Shown here one piece after another: positions 1 through 6,086 of a stretch of DNA of 8,670 nucleotides. The stretch's first letter is position 1; the number at the start of each line of letters is the position of its first letter. The DNA lies in contig UPZS01000057.1 in the NCBI GenBank assembly GCA_900538905.1, forward strand, positions 1 through 8,670. The letters run 5' to 3'. The notes beneath the pieces are model-generated. The model did not search any database, was not told the DNA's origin, and worked only from the letters and a program-made list of their open reading frames with translations. A program made the position numbers and the translations under genes. The stretch is from an uncultured Sutterella sp. (lineage in GTDB: Bacteria > Pseudomonadota > Gammaproteobacteria > Burkholderiales > Burkholderiaceae_F).

Positions 1-22
1 AGGATCCTCAGCAAAAAAAGCT

Positions 23-2509
23 TCAACAGGGCGGATTATTGGATTGACTGCCGGATTGCGGAAATCGTTCAGATAAATCCAGACGTTTCTTCTGAATGTT
101 GCCTTTGTAGTTATTGATTGCTTTCTGAGCCATTTCACACTGCATTGTCTGGCTACATCCTGAGCCAAGAGAATTCCAGTTTGAGCAACCATAGAACATG
201 TGTCCGTTTCGACTGTTTATACGTCGTTTCATGAACCCCGAAGCGCACTTATTGCAGCGAATTTCTATGTAATTGCATTGAGAGTTGAGGCAATAACGAC
301 CGGTGTGATCCTTGATCAATGGAGCACCGCAGTTGGGACAGCAACTAAAGACTTCCGAGCATAATCCGTTGCTGCATTGGTAGTATCTGCCGCCGCTTCG
401 AGATGCGTGCAAAATCAGATTGCCATCTTTGCAGCGTGGGCATGAAATTTCATAACTTGCGTCGGAATACTGAGATAACAGATCTGGGGGACTTTCTCGA
501 GTGAGTTCACTCATAAACGGAGATGGCTTGACACTGTCATAGAGAATGATCAAGTGTTTTTTGGGGCGCGTCATGCCAACGTAAAAAAGACGCCTTTCTT
601 CAGCATAGGGATAGCTTTCGACCATTGGCAATACAGACTCAATGATTTGATCGCTTTGTTTGGTGCAGGGAAATACTCCGGAATCAATTCCGATAAGGAG
701 AACATAATCGGCTTCGAGTCCTTTGGCCGAATGAATTGTTCGGTAGGAAATCGACAGCAGAGGAAAACTTTTGCGGAGTTCGGCTTCAGTGATTTTGGAC
801 AGGGACGGCATGTTTTTCCACATCATGCGCCCGAGCAGTAAGACGGTAGGAGGTTGGGAGTCCAATTCTTTGTGCTTTTCCGAGATGCGATGAAGACACC
901 AGTAGAGGGCATTTCGGTAGCAAAGCGTATTGTCGAGGGCGCTTTTAAGTTCAAAGGACTGAGAACTCATCTTCAGCATGAGTTTCCTCACATCAACGGC
1001 AAGAGCGGAGGGTTTGTCGACGAGTTTGACGGCAGTCATGTGCTTTTTGAACTGCTCAGGATTTTTACAGATAAACCCGGAGGAAAGTGAGTTGAGTTTG
1101 TTGCTGAAGCGATATGTTTTATCGAGCTGCAATATCGAGCACTTTGGGTAATGCCGATCGAAATGCACGAAAAGATCGAGATCTGAACCTGAGAAGCGAT
1201 AGATCGACTGCCAGTCATCGCCGACGGCAAAGAGTCGTGCTGACGAAGCGTTTCTTAGCACGCTGTTGAGCAGAAGACTGCGCGAACGACTGACATCTTG
1301 GAACTCGTCAACGAGTACGTATCGATACGGCAGCCGCTCTTGTTGACGATCCAGAATTTCACAGGAACGCAGAACCATGTCTGAGAAGTCAATTTCATAA
1401 TGATGACGTTTGAACTCCTCATAGCGCGTGATGACCGGCCGAAACAGTGTTAGGAAAGCGTCAATGCGAACGGCGTCATAGTGAAACTGCCTGGCTCGCG
1501 CAAGAATTTCTTCATCCGAATATCCGGAATCTTTGAATAGCACAAGAAAATTTCGAATGAGTGAGATGAATTCTTGCCATTTTGGGTGTAATGGACGATT
1601 TTCTGCCCACAGATTATGGAGAAATTCCTCGTCACTCATAGGGTTGATTTCAAAGCCCAATTCGCAGAGTGCGTGACGCAGTTTTTCCTCGAGTAGACCA
1701 TCTTGCAAATCGCCTGTGGTAAGTTCGATAAGCGATGTTGCGTTTGCTTGGTGCAGATCTCGCTTCCATTGGCGGGACTTCAAGTACTCTTCGCGATTGA
1801 TGAAAGGGGCAAGATTGCCGTTGCGGTCAATGCCGAAATATTCAATCCAAGCCACACGTGCACCGGAACGGATCGTCCGAAAAGAACGTTCCGAATAGAG
1901 GGGATTGGTCTCGGATTGCGCAAACGGCTGATCGGTAATCAGGAAGTCCGGTTTGTAACTGGCGTTAGTGATATGAGGGTAACGGGCTTCGTATGCGTAA
2001 GGGATCTGCCAACGGTAGAGCAGATTGGCGATATAGAGCTCGCCGCCGCTTTTAACCAGCTCATTTCTGAAGGTTCTTAAGTCCAGACTATTGCGAAAGG
2101 CGTTGAAAAGATCGGCGTCGCTGAAGTCAGACTCAGCATAAACAGGTATTTGGTGTTCCTGAAAGAAACGAATTAAGGTTTTCTTATAGGCGGGATTTTT
2201 CTCGGCTGCTTCTTGTACAGTCGAGACGATAAAACGTGAAAATTCGACATCCTGTTCGAGAAAGTTCGTCAAGCGCAGGTTATTGTCATTGTGTTGATTA
2301 AGGATCTTGTTCCCGAAAGAGTGGAAGGTGTGGACGTCTAGTTTTGTACTGCCGATTTTTCGCTTGATGCGTTCTTTTATTTCATCAGCCGCATTGCGGT
2401 TGTATGCCAAAAGCAGGATTTGTTCGGGCAGAGCCAATCCGCTTTGAATGAGATAAAGACATTTGCTGATGATCGTAGAGGTTTTGCCGCTGCCGGCTCC
2501 GGCCACCAC
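23..2509 (-). CDS. UvrD/HelD-like SF1 DNA helicase with nuclease-like insertion and C-terminal zinc ribbons (motor part of an interrupted gene)
   Basis: This is an ATP-dependent superfamily 1A helicase, probably a DNA repair or nucleic-acid remodelling motor related to helicase IV. Motifs in the 828 residues read from the GTG at 2509: Walker A AGAGSGKT (3-10), Walker B LVDEFQD (399-405), GDDWQSIYRFSG (430-441), TYRF (465-468), TIHSAKGLEADYV (591-603) and EERRLFYVGMTRPKKHL (637-653). Between the first motifs and Walker B lies an insertion with GGELYIANLL, YKPDF (185-189) and WIEYFG (221-226), which resembles a PD-(D/E)XK nuclease fold, although the usual E-x-K reads E-Y-F. The C-terminus carries three cysteine clusters resembling topoisomerase zinc ribbons: C690/C693 with C712/C717, C724/C727 with C740/C745, and C752/C755 with C775/C785. 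The GTG is not a credible native start: it lacks a Shine-Dalgarno and begins at the Walker A strand. The frame is open back to 2602 and supplies the Q-motif region NPLTQAQRRA, just after an in-frame TGA. It is an intact motor sequence behind a stop codon. Confidence 0.85.
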   Translation of the reverse strand: MVAGAGSGKTSTIISKCLYLIQSGLALPEQILLLAYNRNAADEIKERIKRKIGSTKLDVHTFHSFGNKILNQHNDNNLRLTNFLEQDVEFSRFIVSTVQEAAEKNPAYKKTLIRFFQEHQIPVYAESDFSDADLFNAFRNSLDLRTFRNELVKSGGELYIANLLYRWQIPYAYEARYPHITNASYKPDFLITDQPFAQSETNPLYSERSFRTIRSGARVAWIEYFGIDRNGNLAPFINREEYLKSRQWKRDLHQANATSLIELTTGDLQDGLLEEKLRHALCELGFEINPMSDEEFLHNLWAENRPLHPKWQEFISLIRNFLVLFKDSGYSDEEILARARQFHYDAVRIDAFLTLFRPVITRYEEFKRHHYEIDFSDMVLRSCEILDRQQERLPYRYVLVDEFQDVSRSRSLLLNSVLRNASSARLFAVGDDWQSIYRFSGSDLDLFVHFDRHYPKCSILQLDKTYRFSNKLNSLSSGFICKNPEQFKKHMTAVKLVDKPSALAVDVRKLMLKMSSQSFELKSALDNTLCYRNALYWCLHRISEKHKELDSQPPTVLLLGRMMWKNMPSLSKITEAELRKSFPLLSISYRTIHSAKGLEADYVLLIGIDSGVFPCTKQSDQIIESVLPMVESYPYAEERRLFYVGMTRPKKHLIILYDSVKPSPFMSELTRESPPDLLSQYSDASYEISCPRCKDGNLILHASRSGGRYYQCSNGLCSEVFSCCPNCGAPLIKDHTGRYCLNSQCNYIEIRCNKCASGFMKRRINSRNGHMFYGCSNWNSLGSGCSQTMQCEMAQKAINNYKGNIQKKRLDLSERFPQSGSQSNNPPC

Positions 2510-2602
2510 AAGCGTGTTGTCATCATCATTGATACAAGCTCGACGCTGAGCTTGCGTCAGCGGATTGGATTCGCATTGATCAAAAATTTTTTCCCAATGC
2601 GA

Positions 2603-2605
2603 TCA
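2603..2605 (-). other. In-frame TGA interrupting the helicase gene
   Basis: The codon context on the minus strand is GAT TGT CCG TGA TCG CAT TGG. The frame is open on both sides, and helicase-family sequence resumes within about ten codons. No ATG, GTG or TTG occurs in frame between the stop and the GTG at 2509, so normal reinitiation upstream of the Walker A motif is not available. Other genes in the window end in TAA or TAG and the helicase itself ends in TGA, which gives no support for TGA being a sense codon here. Confidence 0.8.
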
Positions 2606-2986
2606 CGGACAATCTTCAGCTTTGCGGTTGTAATCCTCTCGATTTCCAAGCCCGGACTTAACGGCGAGAGCAAAACGCAAAAGAAACTGTGCCGGCGGTT
2701 GCTCGATTGCTTCATAATCGGCAAGAGGATGGTTTCGCAGTGTCTGCAGGAGTATTTGCCGGCACTCTTGCAAGCGCTCCCAATCCGTGTGACTGAAATA
2801 CTTATGTCCTGAAAGGTATTGCTCAAGTGTGTTTCTCGACAAAGGAAGAGAGTCGAGAAGCGAGGAGAGGGTTGAGGCAAGTCCCGAGCTTTGAAGGCGG
2901 ATTTGCTGTTTTTGCTTCTTTTTCCGCCAGAGCAAAAGAACGCTCAGCACGACCAAGAAGATCACAGATGCGGCGATTTGTTCCAT
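2603..2986 (-). pseudogene. N-terminal part of the same helicase gene, cut off by an in-frame TGA
   Basis: This open frame ends in TGA at 2603-2605 and lies in exactly the same reading frame as the helicase motor. Reading through the stop gives SHWEKIFDQCESNPLTQAQRRA and then the Walker A segment. E. coli HelD, recalled from memory, has an equivalent pre-motor segment ending in FFRQVESSPLNPAQ, so the two pieces look like one gene of about 987 codons. The piece starts with a hydrophobic stretch (EQIAASVIFLVVLSVLLLW) followed by a lysine/arginine cluster, which suggests a single N-terminal membrane anchor with the rest in the cytoplasm. A charged helical region follows. ATG at 2986 or ATG at 2995 are both possible starts; neither has a clear Shine-Dalgarno. 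A longer version from a TTG at 3073 would start inside the inverted repeat and seems less likely. A single nonsense mutation, a sequencing error, or a tolerated readthrough stop would all fit. Confidence 0.65.
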
Positions 2987-3037
2987 GGAATGCATTGCCG
3001 TTGAAAGACATCTGTCAATTGTCCTCTTTTTCTTCTC

Positions 3038-3076
3038 TTTTTGTCCAAAAACAAATCGATCGTTATTGGACAAAAA
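3038..3076. repeat. Perfect 11-base inverted repeat upstream of the helicase gene
   Basis: The arms are TTTTTGTCCAA (3038-3048) and TTGGACAAAAA (3066-3076), separated by 17 bases. The repeat lies about 50-90 bases upstream of the likely helicase start, and its right arm overlaps the T-tract of the ilvE terminator. It could be a regulator-binding site for the helicase gene or a weak second hairpin behind ilvE. The arm GC is low, so termination by this element alone is doubtful. Confidence 0.5.
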
Positions 3077-3111
3077 AATTCCGCACCGAAGACTCAGATC
3101 GATGCGGAATT
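3072..3111 (-). terminator. Intrinsic terminator after ilvE
   Basis: Just downstream of the ilvE stop, the minus strand reads AATTCCGCA, a 17-base loop, then TGCGGAATT followed directly by more T residues. The arms (3103-3111 and 3077-3085) pair perfectly over nine bases, and the T-tract runs through 3072-3080. This is a typical rho-independent terminator and separates ilvE from the helicase gene. Confidence 0.85.
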
Positions 3112-3131
3112 TCTGTCGTCAAGCAATGACG

Positions 3132-4175
3132 TTATTCGAAGTCGCTTTCCTTGCCGACTTCAACAACCCAACCTTCCGGAGCTTCGATTTCGCAGGCCTG
3201 GATGCCGGTAAGCGTTTCGCGCAGCTTGCCCGAAATTTCGCCCATCTTGTCCATGCCGGAAGGCAGTGCAATCACGCCGTCCTTGGTGTGAATTTCGCCG
3301 ATCGGAGCCAGAACGGCCGCCGTGCCGCAAAGAGCGGCTTCCTTGAAGTCCTTGACTTCTTCAAGGGCAACCTTGCGTTCGATGACCTTCAAGCCGAGAT
3401 AGTGTTCGCCGACATACACGAGCGAGCGGCGCGTAATCGACGGCAGAATCGAGTCGGACTTCGGAACAATGAGGTTGTTGTCCTTGTCGACGAAGATGAC
3501 GTTTGCGCCACCGGCTTCTTCGACGTAGGTGCGGCTGGCCGGATCCAGGTACAGGTTTTCGGCAAAGCCCTGACGATGAGCTTCCATTGTCGGATAAAGG
3601 CTCATGGCATAGTTAAGACCAGCCTTGACGTGTCCCGTACCGTGGGGAGCGGCGCGGTCATAGTCGGAGACGCGAACCTTGAGAGGCTTGACGGCACCCT
3701 GGAAGTAGGCTCCAACAGGCATGACGGTGATGCGGAACAGGAATTCGTGAGCAGGAGCCACTCCGATCTGGGGACCCGAGCCGATCATGAACGGGCGAAT
3801 ATACAAAGAGGCACCCGTGCCGAAAGGAGGTACCCATGCGGCGTTGGCTCGTACGGTATCCACAACGGCCTGCACGAACTTGTCTTCCGGGAATGCGGGC
3901 ATTTCCAGGCGGCGCGCCGTGTTAGCCATACGCTCGGCATTCATGTCGGGACGGAACGTGACGATGCGACCGTCTTTTGTGGTGTAGGCCTTTAAGCCCT
4001 CAAAACAGCTCTGAGCGTAGTGAAACACGCAGGCTGCCTCCGAAAGGACGATGTTGGGGTCAGTTACCAGGCCGCCTTCATCCCAAGATCCATCTTTCCA
4101 GTTCGCTTGATAACGAAAGTCCGTCGGACGATAGGCAAATCCGAGTTTGGACCAATCAAGAGGTTTCTTTTGCAT
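3132..4175 (-). CDS. ilvE: Branched-chain amino acid aminotransferase, type II
   Basis: This PLP enzyme of fold type IV swaps the amino group between glutamate and the 2-oxo acids of leucine, isoleucine and valine, as the last biosynthetic or first catabolic step, in the cytoplasm. Counting from the ATG (347 residues), the segment GTGHVKAGLNYA holds the Schiff-base lysine at about K184. Other family stretches are FRPDMNAERM, YIRPFMIGSG, the glutamate motif YVEEAGGANVIF (217-228), ITRRSL and LCGTAAVLAPIGEI. The length fits the 340-370 residue type II (eukaryote-like) BCAT group rather than the roughly 305-residue E. coli IlvE. I chose ATG 4175 over the TTG at 4181 because GGAGA (4185-4189) is nine bases upstream of the ATG and too close to the TTG. 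The stop is TAA. A strong terminator follows, and the putP terminator lies upstream, so the gene is probably transcribed alone. Confidence 0.95.
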   Translation of the reverse strand: MQKKPLDWSKLGFAYRPTDFRYQANWKDGSWDEGGLVTDPNIVLSEAACVFHYAQSCFEGLKAYTTKDGRIVTFRPDMNAERMANTARRLEMPAFPEDKFVQAVVDTVRANAAWVPPFGTGASLYIRPFMIGSGPQIGVAPAHEFLFRITVMPVGAYFQGAVKPLKVRVSDYDRAAPHGTGHVKAGLNYAMSLYPTMEAHRQGFAENLYLDPASRTYVEEAGGANVIFVDKDNNLIVPKSDSILPSITRRSLVYVGEHYLGLKVIERKVALEEVKDFKEAALCGTAAVLAPIGEIHTKDGVIALPSGMDKMGEISGKLRETLTGIQACEIEAPEGWVVEVGKESDFE

Positions 4176-4184
4176 TTGCAATTG

Positions 4185-4189
4185 TCTCC
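4185..4189 (-). promoter_or_regulatory. Ribosome binding site of ilvE
   Basis: GGAGA on the minus strand ends nine bases before ATG 4175. This spacing favours the ATG over the TTG two codons earlier. Confidence 0.6.
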
Positions 4190-4206
4190 GCGAGTTTGTT
4201 TTTTAT

Positions 4207-4247
4207 CGGAATCCTTTCCGGCTGTCTGCGCGACGAGGTAGGCGCAG
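4207..4247 (-). promoter_or_regulatory. Structured ilvE leader with two small hairpins
   Basis: The region upstream of ilvE can form two perfect hairpins on the minus-strand transcript: CTGCGC with GCGCAG (4242-4247 and 4226-4231, 10-base loop), and CGGAA with UUCCG around an AGGA tetraloop (4216-4220 and 4207-4211). No ATG- or GTG-started leader peptide is seen between 4260 and the gene. No T-tract follows either hairpin, so a classic peptide attenuator is not supported. A TATTAT at 4264-4269 could be the -10 element, but no good -35 is visible. Any regulatory role is inference. Confidence 0.3.
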
Positions 4248-4309
4248 GCGGCGTAACGAAAAAATAATACTCCCGTTTTAGTCCAAAGCGTCTAGGCAAA
4301 ATTCCCTGC

Positions 4310-4348
4310 AAAACAAGCGCGGCCGGTGGAAGGACACCACCGACCGCG
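4310..4348 (-). terminator. Intrinsic terminator after putP
   Basis: The minus-strand transcript forms a 12-base-pair stem, CGCGGUCGGUGG with CCACCGGCCGCG (4337-4348 and 4318-4329), around a 7-base loop, followed by CUUGUUUU. One pair is a U-G wobble on the minus transcript but a C-A mismatch on the plus transcript, which supports minus-strand use. The U-tract is interrupted but present. Confidence 0.75.
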
Positions 4349-4383
4349 ACGATCCGGATGTTGAATTTTTCGCCAGATTGTGT

Positions 4384-5865
4384 TTAGCTCGCTCGAACTT
4401 CGGCTTCAACCTTGTCAAAGGTTTCGCAGATTTCGTTGTCGGGAGCTTCCGTGAGAAGACTCACAACATAGATGGCGATGGCGGCAAAGAGAAAGCCCGG
4501 AACGATTTCGTAGAGACCGAACCAGTTGAATTGGTGCCAAATCAGGACTGTGGCTGCGCCCGTAAACATACCGGCCATGGCGCCGTATTTGTTCATGCGT
4601 TTCCACCAGAGGCTGATGAGGATCACCGGGCCGAAGGCCGCACCGAATCCTGCCCAGGCGTAGCTAACAAGCGAGAGCACCAGGCTTTGCGGATCCATGG
4701 CGATGAAGATGGCCACAAACGAAATCAGCAGCACCATCATTCGACCGAACCACAACAGTTCCCATTGGTTGGCCTTGGGGCGAATGAAGCCGCGGTAGAA
4801 ATCCTGAGTCAGGGTTGATGAGCAGACCAACAGCTGGCAGGAGAGCGTGCTCATGACAGCTGCCAGAATCGCAGCCATCAAAATGCCGCCGACCCAGGGA
4901 TTGAAGAGCACCTGCGAGAGCACGATGAAGACGCGCTCGTGGTTTTCCGTAACGAGCGTGGCCTGATCCGGATGCGCAGCAAAGTAGGCCGAACCAAAGA
5001 AGCCCACCGAGACGGCGCCACCAAGGCAAAAGATCATCCAGATCAGAGAGATGCGGCATGCGCGAGGAATCACCTTGATTGAGCGCGCAGCCATGAAGCG
5101 CACCAGAATATGCGGCTGTCCGAAGTAGCCTAAACCCCAGGCGATGAGACTGAGTACGCCGATAAAGGTCTGATGCGAGAGCATGTTGACCATGTTGACG
5201 TCGATGGCTTTGACTTGTTCAACGGCACTCGAAAAGCCGCCGAGATCGGTCATCACGACGATGGGCGTTACGACGAGCGCCACGCACATGAGCGAAGCCT
5301 GGAAAGTGTCCGTCCAGCTTACTGCCAAGAATCCACCGATGAACACATAAATGATGGTTGCAGCCGCGCCGATCCAGACAGCGCGTTCATAGCTCATGTC
5401 GAAGGTGTTTTCAAAAAGGCGGGCACCGGCCACAACGCCGCTCGCACAATAGATCGTGAAAAACACCAAAATGACGACGGCCGCGAGAATGCGCAGCATG
5501 CGCGTATCGTCCTTAAAGCGATGCGTGAAAAAGTCGGGAAGCGTCAGGGCATTATGAGAAACTTCGGTGTATACGCGCAGGCGGGCTGCGACGAATTTCC
5601 AATTCAGATAGGTACCGAGCGTGAGGCCGATTGCAATCCAGCTTTCCGTGATGCCCGAAAGAAACACGGCGCCGGGCAAGCCCATCAGCAGCCAGCCGCT
5701 CATGTCGGAAGCGCCGACGGAAAGAGCCGTCACAACGCCACCGAGACTACGGCCGCCCAAAATGTAGTCGTTGAAGTTGCGGGTGTATCGCCAGGCGACA
5801 AAGCCCAGGATCACCATCAAAATCATGTAGCCGGTAAAAGTAATGGCGGTCGGATTAGAAAACAT
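4384..5865 (-). CDS. putP: Sodium/proline symporter
   Basis: This is an inner-membrane secondary transporter of the sodium:solute symporter family (LeuT-like fold, about 13 membrane helices) that imports L-proline with Na+. The 493-residue protein matches E. coli PutP (502 residues) over long stretches recalled from memory, such as YILGGRSLG, GASDMSGWLLMGLPGAVFLSG, ALTLPDFF, FTIYCASG, GFLAVSWTD, WGLGYFGQPHI and AILAAVMSTLSCQLLVCSS. Residues known to matter in E. coli PutP are present with an offset of one: R39, D54, S56 and G57 (Na+ and proline site) and S339/T340 (second Na+ contacts). The start is ATG at 5865, with only a weak purine-rich stretch upstream; the stop is TAA. It has its own terminator. 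No putA or proline-responsive regulator is visible next to it, so use of proline as nutrient or osmoprotectant cannot be decided here. Confidence 0.95.
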   Translation of the reverse strand: MFSNPTAITFTGYMILMVILGFVAWRYTRNFNDYILGGRSLGGVVTALSVGASDMSGWLLMGLPGAVFLSGITESWIAIGLTLGTYLNWKFVAARLRVYTEVSHNALTLPDFFTHRFKDDTRMLRILAAVVILVFFTIYCASGVVAGARLFENTFDMSYERAVWIGAAATIIYVFIGGFLAVSWTDTFQASLMCVALVVTPIVVMTDLGGFSSAVEQVKAIDVNMVNMLSHQTFIGVLSLIAWGLGYFGQPHILVRFMAARSIKVIPRACRISLIWMIFCLGGAVSVGFFGSAYFAAHPDQATLVTENHERVFIVLSQVLFNPWVGGILMAAILAAVMSTLSCQLLVCSSTLTQDFYRGFIRPKANQWELLWFGRMMVLLISFVAIFIAMDPQSLVLSLVSYAWAGFGAAFGPVILISLWWKRMNKYGAMAGMFTGAATVLIWHQFNWFGLYEIVPGFLFAAIAIYVVSLLTEAPDNEICETFDKVEAEVRAS

Positions 5866-5948
5866 CTCTTTGGTTCTTTTTGTGATTGGCGGCGCACAGT
5901 CACATCAGCGGATTCGACTTTACGCCGTATTTTCTTTTGAGAGATTGC

Positions 5949-5970
5949 TGCGGCTTCGGGGCAGGCCGCA
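5949..5970 (-). promoter_or_regulatory. Small hairpin in the putP upstream region
   Basis: TGCGGC and GCCGCA (5965-5970 and 5949-5954) form a perfect six-base stem with a ten-base loop, between the terminator of the previous gene and putP. No T-tract follows. It may be part of the putP leader or promoter region. I could not place a convincing -35/-10 pair for putP between 5866 and 5975. Confidence 0.25.
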
Positions 5971-5975
5971 TGGCA

Positions 5976-6009
5976 GAAAAAAGAGACGGGAGCCGCGAGG
6001 CAACTCCCG
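5976..6009 (-). terminator. Intrinsic terminator after the SDF symporter gene
   Basis: The minus strand reads CGGGAG, an 11-base loop, CTCCCG (6004-6009 and 5987-5992), then TCTCTTTTTTC. This stem plus T-run is a standard rho-independent terminator, about 80 bases after the symporter stop codon. Confidence 0.85.
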
Positions 6010-6032
6010 CACTGCATTTGGAATTGTACCCG

Positions 6033-6078
6033 CCTTGAGCCTGCGCCTTTTCCTTAGAAGGCTAGACGCAGGTCAAGG
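6033..6078 (-). repeat. Long imperfect hairpin in the 3' UTR of the SDF symporter gene
   Basis: Three nested paired blocks can form: CCTTGA with TCAAGG, CCTGC with GCAGG, and GCCTT with AAGGC, separated by small bulges. The element starts nine bases after the stop codon and ends about 24 bases before the terminator stem. It has no T-tract, so it is more likely an mRNA-end structure (3'-exonuclease protection or sRNA-like fold) than a terminator. That role is inference. Confidence 0.45.
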
Positions 6079-6086
6079 AGACGGCA

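Noticed and set aside
1..22. Terminator after the helicase (T7 run at the window edge)
   Set aside because: A run of seven T residues is present on the minus strand, but no stem longer than three bases precedes it.
2603..2605. TGA as a recoded codon (selenocysteine or altered genetic code)
   Set aside because: No selenocysteine-insertion hairpin was seen just after the codon, selenocysteine is not expected at this position of a helicase, and the helicase itself ends in TGA.
3013..3018. TTGACA as a helicase promoter -35
   Set aside because: The spacer would place the -10 over the start codons at 2995/2986, with no TATAAT-like hexamer there.
2985..3995. Long plus-strand open frame opposite ilvE and the helicase start
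   Set aside because: It is the antisense shadow of ilvE, which has full family motifs on the other strand. The shadow's composition is low-complexity and family-free.
5890..5925. CRP-like site upstream of putP (TGTG…TCACA)
   Set aside because: The two half-sites are eight bases apart rather than six (TGTGC-N8-TCACA), and the first arm is imperfect, so it does not fit the CRP consensus.
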